DNA of 64,000 nucleotides, from NCBI RefSeq assembly GCF_900107925.1, contig NZ_FNUJ01000001.1, positions 310,001 through 374,000 of the forward strand, given 5' to 3'. The notes beneath the pieces were generated by a model. The model was not told the origin of the DNA, did no database searches, and saw nothing but the letters and a program-made list of their open reading frames with translations. Both the position numbers and the translations under genes were made by a program. Positions 1-7,729 of the stretch are shown here, in pieces (within the stretch, counting starts at the first letter, position 1; every line of letters starts with the position of its first letter). Origin of the DNA: Amycolatopsis pretoriensis. Its GTDB lineage: Bacteria; Actinomycetota; Actinomycetes; Mycobacteriales; Pseudonocardiaceae.

Positions 1-57
1 AGCGCGCTCCAGCCTCTAGCGTGAGGTCACGCCGACCACACGTCAGGAGCACGTTCC

Positions 58-933
58 ATGGAACTCGGTTTCCACCTCCCCATCTTCGACATCGACGGCG
101 GGACCACCGCCATCGCCGGTGAGCTCGCCCGGGTGGGCGCCGCGGCGGAGGAGGCCGGGGCGACCTGGCTGTCCTTCATGGACCACTACTTCCAGATCGA
201 GCCCACCGGCCTGCCCGCCGAGTCGAACATGCTGGAGGGCTACACGACCCTGGGCTTCCTCGCCGCGCACACGTCCCGGATCGAGCTCGGCCTGCTCGTC
301 ACCGGCGTGACCTACCGGCACCCCGGCCTGCTCGCGAAGATCGTCACCACCCTCGACGTCGTCTCGGGCGGCCGGGCCGCCCTGGGTATCGGCGCGGCCT
401 GGTTCGAGCGCGAGCACCGGGGGATGGGCGTGCCGTTCCCGCCGATCGCCGAGCGGTTCGAGCGGCTGGAGGAGACGCTGCGGATCTGCGGGCAGATGTG
501 GGACCCGGCCGCCAACGGCCCGTTCGACGGCAAGTACTACCAGCTCGCCGAGACGCTGTGCTCGCCCCAGCCGATCAGCCGGCCGAAGGTGCTCATCGGC
601 GGCGGCGGGGAGCGCAAGACGCTGCGGCTCGTCGCCCAGTACGGCGACGCGTGCAACCTGTTCGCTTCGTCGCCTTCGGACGTGGAGCACAAGCTGGACG
701 TGCTGCGCCGCCACTGCGACGAGGCCGGCCGCGACTACGACGCGATCCGCAAGACGGTCCTGGCCAACAACCCGCGCCCGACGCCGGAGACCCGCGACGA
801 CTTCGTCCGCTCGATGGCGGACTACGCGAAGCTCGGGATCCAGCAGGCGATCGTCACCCCGACCACCGGCTCGCCGGCCGCGTGGATCGAGGGCATGGCG
901 CCGGCGGTGCCGCAGTTGGCTTCGTTGGGCTGA
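58..933 (+). CDS. LLM-class F420-dependent oxidoreductase
   Basis: Predicted cytoplasmic oxidoreductase of the luciferase-like monooxygenase TIM-barrel fold, the branch that normally uses coenzyme F420 rather than FMN. The 291 residues match the usual family length. The N-terminus MELGFHLPIF forms the first strand; a GLLVTGVTYRHP segment (about residues 80-90) and the ALGIGAAWFEREH stretch (about 110-125) are typical cofactor-pocket blocks, and LIGGGGERKTLRLVA (about 180-195) is the conserved C-terminal barrel strand. An AGGAG ribosome site lies about nine bases before the ATG. It looks monocistronic, with a hairpin 40 bases downstream. The substrate cannot be read from sequence. Confidence 0.88.
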   Translation: MELGFHLPIFDIDGGTTAIAGELARVGAAAEEAGATWLSFMDHYFQIEPTGLPAESNMLEGYTTLGFLAAHTSRIELGLLVTGVTYRHPGLLAKIVTTLDVVSGGRAALGIGAAWFEREHRGMGVPFPPIAERFERLEETLRICGQMWDPAANGPFDGKYYQLAETLCSPQPISRPKVLIGGGGERKTLRLVAQYGDACNLFASSPSDVEHKLDVLRRHCDEAGRDYDAIRKTVLANNPRPTPETRDDFVRSMADYAKLGIQQAIVTPTTGSPAAWIEGMAPAVPQLASLG

Positions 934-974
934 AGCTTTACCTCCCGATAACCCGGGCTCTGGTAGTCAGGAAG

Positions 975-995
975 CGGCCGGCGGACCGCCGGCCG
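975..995 (+). terminator. Perfect 10-bp hairpin after the LLM gene
   Basis: CGGCCGGCGG, one A, then CCGCCGGCCG form a perfect 10-bp GC-rich inverted repeat 42 bases after the stop of the oxidoreductase gene. There is no U tract, which is usual for actinomycete terminators. Role is inferred from position. Confidence 0.6.
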
Positions 996-1105
996 TTCTC
1001 CTGTGTCCACTGTGGACTCTCTCCGGTTGTTTCCCTTCGCGGTGAACCGTTTGCGGCAATGCGCCGTGTGCCGTGGTGAGGTGGCGACCAGAGAGGAGGG
1101 GCTCG

Positions 1106-2605
1106 ATGCCCCACGCACGCAGTACCGGACGACACCGCAAGCAGGCGACGATCGGACTGGCGGCGCTGCTCGGAGTCGCGGGGGCGACCGCGACGGCGAT
1201 CGCGCTCAGCAGCCCGGCGAGCAACGCGGCCACGGAAAGCTGCGGCGGCCTGGACACGGCGCTGCAGAACAACCTGACGTTCATCGCGGGTCAGCAAGCC
1301 GCCCCGGACGCCCAATCGGCCGCGCGGATCGCCAACCGCCAGGCGGTGGTGGACCAGATCCAGCAACGCCGAGCGGCGGCAGGCTGCGGAGGCGAGGTGG
1401 CGGCGAACGAGGTAGCAGCCCAGTGCGCGGCGGTCGCCCAAGCGGGCGAAGAGGCGGACGCCAAGTCCGCGGGCAAGGCGGCGAAGAGCAAGGCGGCGCA
1501 GCAGGGGATGGGCGCCGAGAACGGCGCGGCGGCTGAGAACGGCGCCGCCGATGAGAACGGCATGGCTGCCGGCAACGGCGCGGCGGACGAGAATGGCATG
1601 GCCGCCGGGAACGGCGCGGCCGAGCAGAACGGCATGGCCGAGGCCAACGGCATGGCCGACCAGGACAAGGCCGCCGCGGGCAACGGCAAGGCCAAGCAGA
1701 AGAACAAGGCAGCCGGCAAGAACGCCAAGGCCGACCAAGCCGCCCAGGACGAAGCGGCCGTCCAGGCCTGCCAGGTGGTCGAGCAGTGCGTGGCCCAGGC
1801 CGCGGGAGCCGCCGACGCCAACGGCATGGCCGCCGAGAACGGCATGGCCAACGAGAACAACGCCAAGCAGAACGGCGCGGCCAAGCAGAACGGCAAGGCC
1901 GCCCAGAACGGCGCGGCCAACGAGAACGGCATGGCCGACCAGCAGGGCATGGCCAACGAGAACGGCATGGCCGACCAGCAGGGCGCAGCCGACCAGAACG
2001 GCATGGCCGCCCAGAACGGCGCGGCCGCCCAGAACGGCATGGCGAACAGCAACGGCATGGCCAACCAGCAGGGCACGGCCAACAAGAACGGCGCAGCGAG
2101 CGAAAACGGCATGGCCAACGAGAACGGCATGGCCAACGAGAACGGCATGGCCGCCCAGCAGGACGCGGCCGACCAGAACGGCGCAGCCAACGAAAACGGC
2201 ATGGCCAACGGGAACGGCATGGCCGCTCAGCAGGGCGCAGCGGACCAGAACGGCGCCGCCCAGAACGCGGCCGCCAACCAGGACTGCACCGCCATCCTCG
2301 ACTGCGTGGCCCAGGCCACGGCCGATCCCGCCGCCGCCGCGGACCAGCAGGGCATGGCCACCGCCCAGAACGGCAACGGCCAGCAGCAGGCCAAGGCCAA
2401 GGGCAAGAACGCCAAGGCCGCCGAGCAGGCCGCCGCGGTCGCCGTCGCCGAGAAGTGCGTCGCGGCCGGTGCCCAGAACGGCGCCGGAGCCAGCGACCAG
2501 AACGGTGCCGGAGCCGCCGACCAGAACGGTGCCGGAGCCGCTGACCAAAACGGCGCCGAGACCGGCACCGCGACCGAAAGCGAGTCCGCCACCGCGGGCA
2601 ACTGA
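1106..2605 (+). CDS. Secreted Asn-Gly-Met-Ala repeat protein
   Basis: I do not recognise a family. The start is the ATG at 1106, behind the strong ribosome site GAGAGGAGGGG; an in-frame GTG at 1073 lies upstream of that site. The 499 residues begin with a signal peptide (basic MPHARSTGRHRKQ, hydrophobic core, cleavage near ASNAA). A Cys-containing head of about 110 residues follows, then two long blocks built from short units of the type N-G-M-A plus E/Q/D/N residues, with about sixteen NGMA tetrapeptides. Eight cysteines are present; two C-x5-C-VAQA modules (about residues 225 and 395) bracket the longest repeat block. Ala, Asn, Gly and Met dominate and aromatics are almost absent, so the repeats are probably disordered and extracellular. 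It stands alone, with a strong terminator after it. Function unknown. Confidence 0.85.
   Translation: MPHARSTGRHRKQATIGLAALLGVAGATATAIALSSPASNAATESCGGLDTALQNNLTFIAGQQAAPDAQSAARIANRQAVVDQIQQRRAAAGCGGEVAANEVAAQCAAVAQAGEEADAKSAGKAAKSKAAQQGMGAENGAAAENGAADENGMAAGNGAADENGMAAGNGAAEQNGMAEANGMADQDKAAAGNGKAKQKNKAAGKNAKADQAAQDEAAVQACQVVEQCVAQAAGAADANGMAAENGMANENNAKQNGAAKQNGKAAQNGAANENGMADQQGMANENGMADQQGAADQNGMAAQNGAAAQNGMANSNGMANQQGTANKNGAASENGMANENGMANENGMAAQQDAADQNGAANENGMANGNGMAAQQGAADQNGAAQNAAANQDCTAILDCVAQATADPAAAADQQGMATAQNGNGQQQAKAKGKNAKAAEQAAAVAVAEKCVAAGAQNGAGASDQNGAGAADQNGAGAADQNGAETGTATESESATAGN
1500..2260 (+). repeat. Degenerate tandem repeats encoding NGMA units
   Basis: The DNA is built from repeated 15-18-base words such as GAGAACGGCATGGCC, repeated with small changes between about 1500 and 1660 and between 1820 and 2260. 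Units are in frame, so gain or loss of units would change length without breaking the reading frame. This is coding repeat DNA, not a CRISPR array: there are no unique spacers of constant length. Confidence 0.85.
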
Positions 2606-2610
2606 AACCA

Positions 2611-2649
2611 GGTGGGTGTGCACCGGCGGCGGGCCGGTGCACACCCACC
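2611..2649 (+). terminator. 16-bp perfect stem-loop terminator
   Basis: GGTGGGTGTGCACCGG (2611-2626) pairs perfectly with CCGGTGCACACCCACC (2634-2649) around a 7-base loop, six bases after the stop of the repeat protein. Strong intrinsic terminator without a U tract. Confidence 0.8.
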
Positions 2650-2759
2650 GTCACCCGATCCGGTGACCGGCGGGAACTCGCCCCCACCGCCGTTCGTTGA
2701 CCGACCGAAGCGCAGTAACCTGAAGGGCCCAGACGAACCGACGACAGCACGAGGCTTCA

Positions 2760-3407
2760 GTGACCACCGATCCGGCGGCCGAGGACCTGCGGGAGGCGGC
2801 CGACGAGCTCGCCGTCGCCGGGCAGCTCCCGCGATTCCTGCTGATGTACAAGTTCGCCATCGAAGAGCTGATGACGAAACTGCGGATCCTCAGCGAGGAG
2901 TTCGACTTCGTCCACCAGCACGACCCGATCGAGCACATCACCAGCCGCGTCAAGCGGCCGGAAGCCATCAAGGAGAAGGTCCGCCGCCGCGGGCTGGGCG
3001 ACGACTGGGTCGCCGCAGCGCACGTCCTCGACGACATCGCCGGCATTCGCGTCGTCTGCCCGTTCGTCTCCGACGTCCACCAGGTCGCCCGGATGCTCAC
3101 CGCGCAGGACGACGTCGAGCTGCTGCGCACCAAGGATTACATCGCCCGCCCGAAGCCCAACGGCTACCGCAGCCTGCACCTGATCGTCCGGATCCCGGTC
3201 TTCCTGTCCGACCGCGTCGAGAAGGTCAAGGTCGAGGTGCAGCTGCGCACCATCGCGATGGACTTCTGGGCCGCCGTCGAGCACAAGCTGTCGTACAAGT
3301 ACGCCGACCGCGTCCCGGACGACTTCGCGGGCGAGCTCGCCGCCGCGGCCCGCACCGCCGCCGACCTCGACGCCCGCATGGCCGCCCTGCACGAACGGAT
3401 CCGCTGA
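2760..3407 (+). CDS. Small alarmone synthetase (GTP pyrophosphokinase family)
   Basis: Transfers pyrophosphate from ATP to GDP/GTP to make (p)ppGpp, the stringent-response alarmone, in the cytoplasm. The 215-residue protein has only the RelA/SpoT synthetase domain: LLMYKFAIEELMTKL at about 30-45, the DIAGIRVVCPF strand at about 92-102, the GTP-site K-x-NGYRSLH motif at about 131-140 and VEVQLRT near 160. There is no HD hydrolase and no TGS or ACT domain, so it is a stand-alone synthetase like RelP/RelQ rather than the long Rel. It uses a GTG start and is convergent with the following TetR gene, one base apart. How it is induced cannot be read here. Confidence 0.88.
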   Translation: MTTDPAAEDLREAADELAVAGQLPRFLLMYKFAIEELMTKLRILSEEFDFVHQHDPIEHITSRVKRPEAIKEKVRRRGLGDDWVAAAHVLDDIAGIRVVCPFVSDVHQVARMLTAQDDVELLRTKDYIARPKPNGYRSLHLIVRIPVFLSDRVEKVKVEVQLRTIAMDFWAAVEHKLSYKYADRVPDDFAGELAAAARTAADLDARMAALHERIR

Positions 3408-3408
3408 C

Positions 3409-4050
3409 TCACGGCGCCAGCGCGTCGAGCAGGATGCCCAGCCCGAACTCGAACTCCGCCTCGTGGTCGCACACCGCCAGGTACGGCGCCGCTGCCGACA
3501 CGGCGGGCAGCCCGGATCCCGCCAAGGAAGCGAGCCGTCCCGAAGAGCCGGTCGCGCTGAACGTCGGGGCCGCGTCGACCTCCCGCATCAACGTCCCGAT
3601 CAGGAACGCCAGCACCGCGCGCAACCCGTGCACCGCCCGCTCCGGCGGGTAGCCCGCCGCGAGCAGCGGGCCGAGCACGGCCTCCACCGGCGCGAGCGCG
3701 GTCATCGACGCCAGCTGCCGGGTCAGCACGAGCGGCGCCGCCCGCGGGTGGCCGAGCATCGCGTCCCGGAACCCGTGGGCCAGCCCGGACATCGTCTCCC
3801 GCAGGTCTTGCCCGGGCACCGGCGCCGGGATCGCCGCCAGCAGCACCTCGGCGACCCCGTCGAGCAGGGCATCCTTGCCGTCGACGTGGTTGTACAGGCT
3901 CATCGGGTCGACGCCGAGCCGCCGCGCGAGCTTGCGCATGCTCACGGCCTCGAGACCCTCCTCGTCGACGAGCCCCAGGGCCTCGCGCAGGATCCGCTCC
4001 CGCGACAGGCCGCCGGCCTCCTTGGGCGGCCGACCGCGCCGGCCCGTCAC
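3409..4050 (-). CDS. TetR-family regulator coupled to the P450 gene
   Basis: DNA-binding repressor of 213 residues. The N-terminal helix-turn-helix covers about residues 18-60 (RERILREAL, then VSMRKLARRLGVDPMSLYNHV with the recognition helix), followed by a ligand-binding helical domain of the TetR C-terminal type. The GTG start overlaps the P450 stop codon (GTGA), so the two genes are translationally coupled and the regulator is made from the P450 message. Likely target: the paired CTAC-N3-GTAG operators at 5375-5411 between the P450 and SnoaL genes, which would give autoregulation. The ligand is unknown; it could be the P450 substrate. Confidence 0.87.
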   Translation of the reverse strand: MTGRRGRPPKEAGGLSRERILREALGLVDEEGLEAVSMRKLARRLGVDPMSLYNHVDGKDALLDGVAEVLLAAIPAPVPGQDLRETMSGLAHGFRDAMLGHPRAAPLVLTRQLASMTALAPVEAVLGPLLAAGYPPERAVHGLRAVLAFLIGTLMREVDAAPTFSATGSSGRLASLAGSGLPAVSAAAPYLAVCDHEAEFEFGLGILLDALAP

Positions 4051-5366
4051 GGGTTGAGCACCGCGGGCAGCACCTCGTACCCGCGCAGGATCCGCGTGTC
4101 CCGCCGGCGCCCGCCGGGCAGGACGCGCAGCTCGGGGAACCGGTCGAAGATCGTCCGCAGCCCGATCTCGCCCTCCATCCGCGCCAGCGACGCCCCCAGG
4201 CAGTGGTGGCGGCCGGAGCCGAACGACACGTGGTCGCGCGCGCCTTCCCGCGTGACGTCGAACGTGCCCGGGTCGGTGAACACCAGCGGGTCGCGGTTCG
4301 CGCCGGCCAGCACCGTCGTGACCAGCGCCCCTCGCGGCAGCGGCACGCCCGCGACCTCGGTGGCGCGCGTCGCCAGGCGCCCGGTGAGCAGGACCGGCGG
4401 GTCGTACCGCAGGACCTCCTCGACGGCGTTGCCCCACAGCTCCGGCCGCTCGCGCAGCACGGCGAGCTGCCCTGGATCGCCCGCCAGCAGGGCGATCCCG
4501 CTGCCGAGCAGGTTGACCGTCGTCTCGAACCCGGCCGCCAGCACCAGGCCGGCGGTGGACTTGAGCTCGGTCTCGGTGAGCCCGACACCGCCGTCGCGCG
4601 CCGCGACGAGCTTGCTGAACAGGTCCGGGCCCGGATGGCGGCGCAGGTGGTCGAGGTGCTCGCCGAGCCACGCGTCGAACTCCGCCAGCGCGGTCTCGAC
4701 GTCGCGGAACGTCCGCCAGCCCAGCCCGAGGTCCAGGCTGGGCGCCGCGGCCGCGCCGAGCGACAGCACCTTGCCCAGGTCCGCCGGCGGCACGCCGAGG
4801 ATCTCGCTGATCACCGTCACCGGCAGGAGCCCGCAGTAGGACTCGACGAGGTCGAGCGGCCGGCTCGGGTCGAGCGCGTCGAGCAGGCCGTCCGCGATCT
4901 TCTGCACGCGGCCGCGCAGCTGCTCGACCGCGCGCACGGTGAACACGCCGGTGACGAGCTTGCGGTAGCGGGTGTGCTCGGGCGGGTTGACCGCGAGCAG
5001 CGACGGCGGCCGCACCGGGTGCAGGTGCTCGCCGGCCGACCACTCGACCAGCCGGCCGAGCGGCGAGCCGTCGGAACCGATGACGCCGACGCGGAAGTCG
5101 TCGCCGGACAGCACTTCGCGGACGGCGGCGTGCGTGGTGGTCATCCAGCCGAAGCGGGTGCGGGCGAGCGGGCCGGCCGCGCGGATCTCCTCGAACAGGC
5201 CGGTCAGGTCGTGGCCTTCGGCCGCGGCGACCACCATCCGTCCCTGCAGGTCGCCGCGCCGGGCTTCGCGGCGCAGCACGGTCCGGGGGAGCGCGTGGCC
5301 GAGGCCCCACCGGATCACCGGCTTCGCGCGGGCGAGGGTTCCTTCGAGCACGGCGTCCCCTTCCAT
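4047..5366 (-). CDS. Cytochrome P450
   Basis: Soluble bacterial class I cytochrome P450, a haem monooxygenase fed electrons by ferredoxin. Signatures: I-helix AGFETT near residue 270, E-E-V-L-R (ExxR) near 310, and the haem loop FGSGRHHCLG with the thiolate Cys at about residue 389. I chose the ATG at 5366 (439 residues); an in-frame ATG at 5396 would place an operator palindrome inside the coding sequence and has no better ribosome site. No ferredoxin gene is adjacent. The downstream TetR gene overlaps its stop. The tandem operator and the divergent SnoaL-like gene suggest a small inducible oxidation module; substrate unknown. Confidence 0.9.
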   Translation of the reverse strand: MEGDAVLEGTLARAKPVIRWGLGHALPRTVLRREARRGDLQGRMVVAAAEGHDLTGLFEEIRAAGPLARTRFGWMTTTHAAVREVLSGDDFRVGVIGSDGSPLGRLVEWSAGEHLHPVRPPSLLAVNPPEHTRYRKLVTGVFTVRAVEQLRGRVQKIADGLLDALDPSRPLDLVESYCGLLPVTVISEILGVPPADLGKVLSLGAAAAPSLDLGLGWRTFRDVETALAEFDAWLGEHLDHLRRHPGPDLFSKLVAARDGGVGLTETELKSTAGLVLAAGFETTVNLLGSGIALLAGDPGQLAVLRERPELWGNAVEEVLRYDPPVLLTGRLATRATEVAGVPLPRGALVTTVLAGANRDPLVFTDPGTFDVTREGARDHVSFGSGRHHCLGASLARMEGEIGLRTIFDRFPELRVLPGGRRRDTRILRGYEVLPAVLNP

Positions 5367-5374
5367 TGGCGTGC

Positions 5375-5411
5375 CTACAGTGTAGGTTATCGGCATTTAC
5401 CTACGTCGTAG
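5375..5411. promoter_or_regulatory. Tandem palindromic operator, CTAC-N3-GTAG twice
   Basis: Two near-identical dyads, CCTACAGTGTAGG (5374-5386) and CCTACGTCGTAGA (5400-5412), have centres 26 bp apart, on the same helix face. They sit between the divergent P450-TetR and SnoaL-like genes. Size and symmetry fit a TetR dimer site; the neighbouring TetR protein is the obvious candidate. Assignment is inferred. Confidence 0.75.
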
Positions 5412-5425
5412 ATTTAAGGAGCGCG

Positions 5426-5986
5426 ATGAGTGAGTTCGACATCCCGGCACCCGAAGTCCTGGCCGCGCGGCAGAAGCTGGTGCTCGACCACTTCCGCGAC
5501 GAGGTCGCCCAGGACTGGGACGCGACGCTTTCGACCTTCCCGCACCCGCACTACGAGGTCGTCGCGACGATGACCGTCCACGACGGCGACGGCGCCGTCC
5601 GCGGCTACTACCACGACACGCGCACGGCGTTCCCCGACCAGCACCACGAGCTGATCGCGCTGCGCCACAGCGCCGACGCCGTCGTCGTCGAGTTCTGGCT
5701 GCTGGGCACGCACCTCGGCCCGCTCGGCGCGATCCCGGCGACCGGGTCCCGCTTCCGCGTCCGGATGACCGCGTACTTCGTGTTCGACGCCGACGAGAAC
5801 CTGGTGTGCGAGCGCATCTACTTCGACACGCTCTCGATGCTCAAGCAGCTGATCGGCGGGGTGGACAAGAAGAACCCGAAGAACTGGCCGCTGCTGCTGC
5901 GGGTGGCGCGGGGGTTCCTGGCGATGTCGGGGGAGCAGCCGGACCCGCGGCTGACGGAGACGACGGAACCGGTGCTGAAGAGCTGA
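5426..5986 (+). CDS. SnoaL-like/NTF2-fold protein
   Basis: Protein of 186 residues with the cone-shaped SnoaL/NTF2-like fold used by polyketide cyclases, isomerases and ester cyclases. The N-terminal helix region (LAARQKLVLDHF) is followed by a beta sheet with the TGSRFRVRMTAYFVFD core near residues 110-127; no strict catalytic signature is visible. The ATG at 5426 follows AAGGA; an ATG at 5366 in the same frame would run through the operator and is rejected. It is divergent from the P450-TetR pair and shares its operators, so it is probably co-regulated and may act on the same compound. Its 3' end overlaps the convergent transporter gene. Confidence 0.8.
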   Translation: MSEFDIPAPEVLAARQKLVLDHFRDEVAQDWDATLSTFPHPHYEVVATMTVHDGDGAVRGYYHDTRTAFPDQHHELIALRHSADAVVVEFWLLGTHLGPLGAIPATGSRFRVRMTAYFVFDADENLVCERIYFDTLSMLKQLIGGVDKKNPKNWPLLLRVARGFLAMSGEQPDPRLTETTEPVLKS

Positions 5987-6809
5987 GTACCGCGGCGACG
6001 TTCACCGTGACGATCACGGCGATCGCCGCCCACGACAGCGCGTCGAGACGCTGACCCAGCACGACCCAGCCGACGAGCGCGGCCAGCACCGGGTTGACGC
6101 TCATCACCGTGCCGAACACCGGCGCCGGGACCCGCCGCAGCGTCAGCAGGTCGGCCAGCATCGGCACGGCCGACGACAGGACGCCCGCGGTCACCGCGGC
6201 GAGCACCGCGCCGAGGTCCGGGCGGTGCGCGATCATCGCGAAGACGCCGACCGGCACGTACGCGAGCCCGGACACGCCCGCGGCGGCCGCCGAGCCCTCG
6301 ACACCGGGGATGCGCGCGCCGATGGCGCGGTTGAGCAGGATGTAGGCCGCCCAGCACGCGGCCGCGAGCAGCGCCAGGCCGATCCCGAGGTAGTCCGTGC
6401 TCGGCCGGGGCCGCACCAGCACCACCACGGCGGTCGCCGCGACGAGCGCGCCCAGCAGGTCACCCCGCCGCCGCGAGCCGGCGAGGGCGACGGCCAGCGG
6501 GCCGAGGAACTCCAGCGTCACGGCCAGGCCGAGGCCGATGCGGTCGACCGCGCTGTAGAGGGTGAGGTTCATCGTCCCGAACACGAGCGCCAGCGCCAGG
6601 ACCAGGCGCCACTGGGCGGCGGTGAACGCGCGCAGGCGCGGTCGCGTGGTCGCGAGCAGCACCACGGCCGCGACCCACTGCCGGATGGCCACGACACCGG
6701 CCGGGCCGAGCTGTGGGAACGCCAGGGCCGCGACCGACGCCCCGACCTGGTTGGACAGGCCGCTGCCCGTCATCAGCGCGGCCCCGCGCCGGCGTCCTTC
6801 ACTCGTCAT
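5841..6809 (-). CDS. EamA/DMT-superfamily transporter
   Basis: Inner-membrane exporter of the drug/metabolite transporter superfamily, with about ten hydrophobic segments in two EamA halves; the second half ends near VTVNVAAVLSS. The ATG at 6809 gives 322 residues. The last roughly 50 residues are a Pro/Ser/Ala-rich tail encoded antisense to the end of the SnoaL-like gene (146-bp overlap), longer than the family norm. The gene is divergent from a LysR regulator with a T-N11-A site between them, the usual arrangement for a regulated exporter. Substrate unknown; amino acids, purines and small antibiotics are typical of the family. Confidence 0.85.
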   Translation of the reverse strand: MTSEGRRRGAALMTGSGLSNQVGASVAALAFPQLGPAGVVAIRQWVAAVVLLATTRPRLRAFTAAQWRLVLALALVFGTMNLTLYSAVDRIGLGLAVTLEFLGPLAVALAGSRRRGDLLGALVAATAVVVLVRPRPSTDYLGIGLALLAAACWAAYILLNRAIGARIPGVEGSAAAAGVSGLAYVPVGVFAMIAHRPDLGAVLAAVTAGVLSSAVPMLADLLTLRRVPAPVFGTVMSVNPVLAALVGWVVLGQRLDALSWAAIAVIVTVNVAAVLSSSAPVPSSPSAAGPAAPPTSPGTPAPPAAAAASSSGSSCPPRRSAA

Positions 6810-6834
6810 GTCCCGACTATCGGCGCTGCGGACG

Positions 6835-6850
6835 CATACGCAAAATGCAT
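6835..6850. promoter_or_regulatory. LysR-type T-N11-A box
   Basis: GCAT-ACGCAAA-ATGC is a short interrupted dyad containing T(6837)-N11-A(6849), the classical LysR box, in the 68-bp space between the divergent transporter and LysR genes. Likely bound by the LysR protein at 6878. Confidence 0.6.
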
Positions 6851-6877
6851 CCGACACGTCAGCTATACGCTGACCGC

Positions 6878-7729
6878 ATGGATCTGGAGCTGCGCCACTT
6901 GCGGCACTTCGTCGCGGTCGTGGACACCGGGAGCTTCACCGACGCCGCGATCGAGCTGGGTGTCTCCCAGGCCACGGTGTCGCGGACGCTGCTCGCCTTG
7001 GAGGGGGTGCTCGGCGTCCGGCTGCTGCACCGGACCAGCCGGACGGTCGAGCCGACCACGGCCGGCGTCACGGTCCTGGCCCGCGCCCGGACCCTGCTGG
7101 CCGACGCCGAAACGCTGGTCCACGAGGTCACGACCGGCCACACGCGGCTGCGGCTGGGGCACGCGTGGTCGGCCGTGGGCAAGCACACCGCGGAGTTCCA
7201 GCGGCGCTGGCAGGACCGGTACCCGGACGTCGAGCTGCAGCTCGTCCGGACCAACACGGCGACCGGGGGACTGGCCGAAGGCCGCTGCGACCTGGCCGTC
7301 GTGCGCACCACCGTCGACACGCGCCGGTACAGCCACGCGCTCGTCGGCCGCGAACGCCGGTGCGTCGCGCTCGCTTCGGACGACCCGTGGGCGCGGCGGC
7401 GCTCGATCCGGTTCGCCGAACTGGGGGAGCGCACGCTCGTCGTCGACCGGCGCACCGGCACGACGACGCCGGACCTGTGGCCCGAAGGCAGCCGACCGGC
7501 CGTGGAGTACACCCACGACATCGACGACTGGCTGGCGGCGATCGCGACCGGGCGCTGCGTCGGCGTCACGCCGGAGGCGACCGCGGCGCAGTACCGGCGC
7601 GACGGCATCCGCTACCGGCCATTGCGCGACGCGGACCTGGTGCCGGTCCGGCTGATCTGGCGCCACCACGACGCGCACCCGGCGACGCACCTGGCCGCCG
7701 CCCTGCTGACGGAGCTCTACCGCGGCTGA
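6878..7729 (+). CDS. LysR-family transcriptional regulator
   Basis: Regulator of 283 residues. The N-terminal winged helix-turn-helix is plain: LRHLRHFVAVVDTGSF followed by AAIELGVSQATVSRTLLALE at about residues 20-40. The C-terminal periplasmic-binding-like effector domain runs from about residue 90. The ATG at 6878 puts the first residues directly in the LysR start consensus (MDLELRHL); longer in-frame upstream starts do not look like protein. It is divergent from the EamA transporter and probably activates it on sensing its substrate. The 3' end overlaps the convergent DUF998 gene by 13 bp. Confidence 0.9.
   Translation: MDLELRHLRHFVAVVDTGSFTDAAIELGVSQATVSRTLLALEGVLGVRLLHRTSRTVEPTTAGVTVLARARTLLADAETLVHEVTTGHTRLRLGHAWSAVGKHTAEFQRRWQDRYPDVELQLVRTNTATGGLAEGRCDLAVVRTTVDTRRYSHALVGRERRCVALASDDPWARRRSIRFAELGERTLVVDRRTGTTTPDLWPEGSRPAVEYTHDIDDWLAAIATGRCVGVTPEATAAQYRRDGIRYRPLRDADLVPVRLIWRHHDAHPATHLAAALLTELYRG

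Noticed and set aside
1500..2260. CRISPR-like repetitive DNA
   Set aside because: Units are in frame, 15-18 bp, contiguous and degenerate, with no constant-length unique spacers and no cas genes.
938..2644. 568-residue antisense frame over the NGMA-repeat gene
   Set aside because: It is the mirror of a repeat-rich gene; composition follows from the repeats. The sense frame has a strong ribosome site, signal peptide and terminator.
3409..5310. 633-residue frame joining TetR to the region antisense of P450 frame
   Set aside because: Only its last 213 residues are TetR-like, and a GTG at 4050 overlaps the P450 stop. The remainder is a frame-shifted shadow of the P450 gene.
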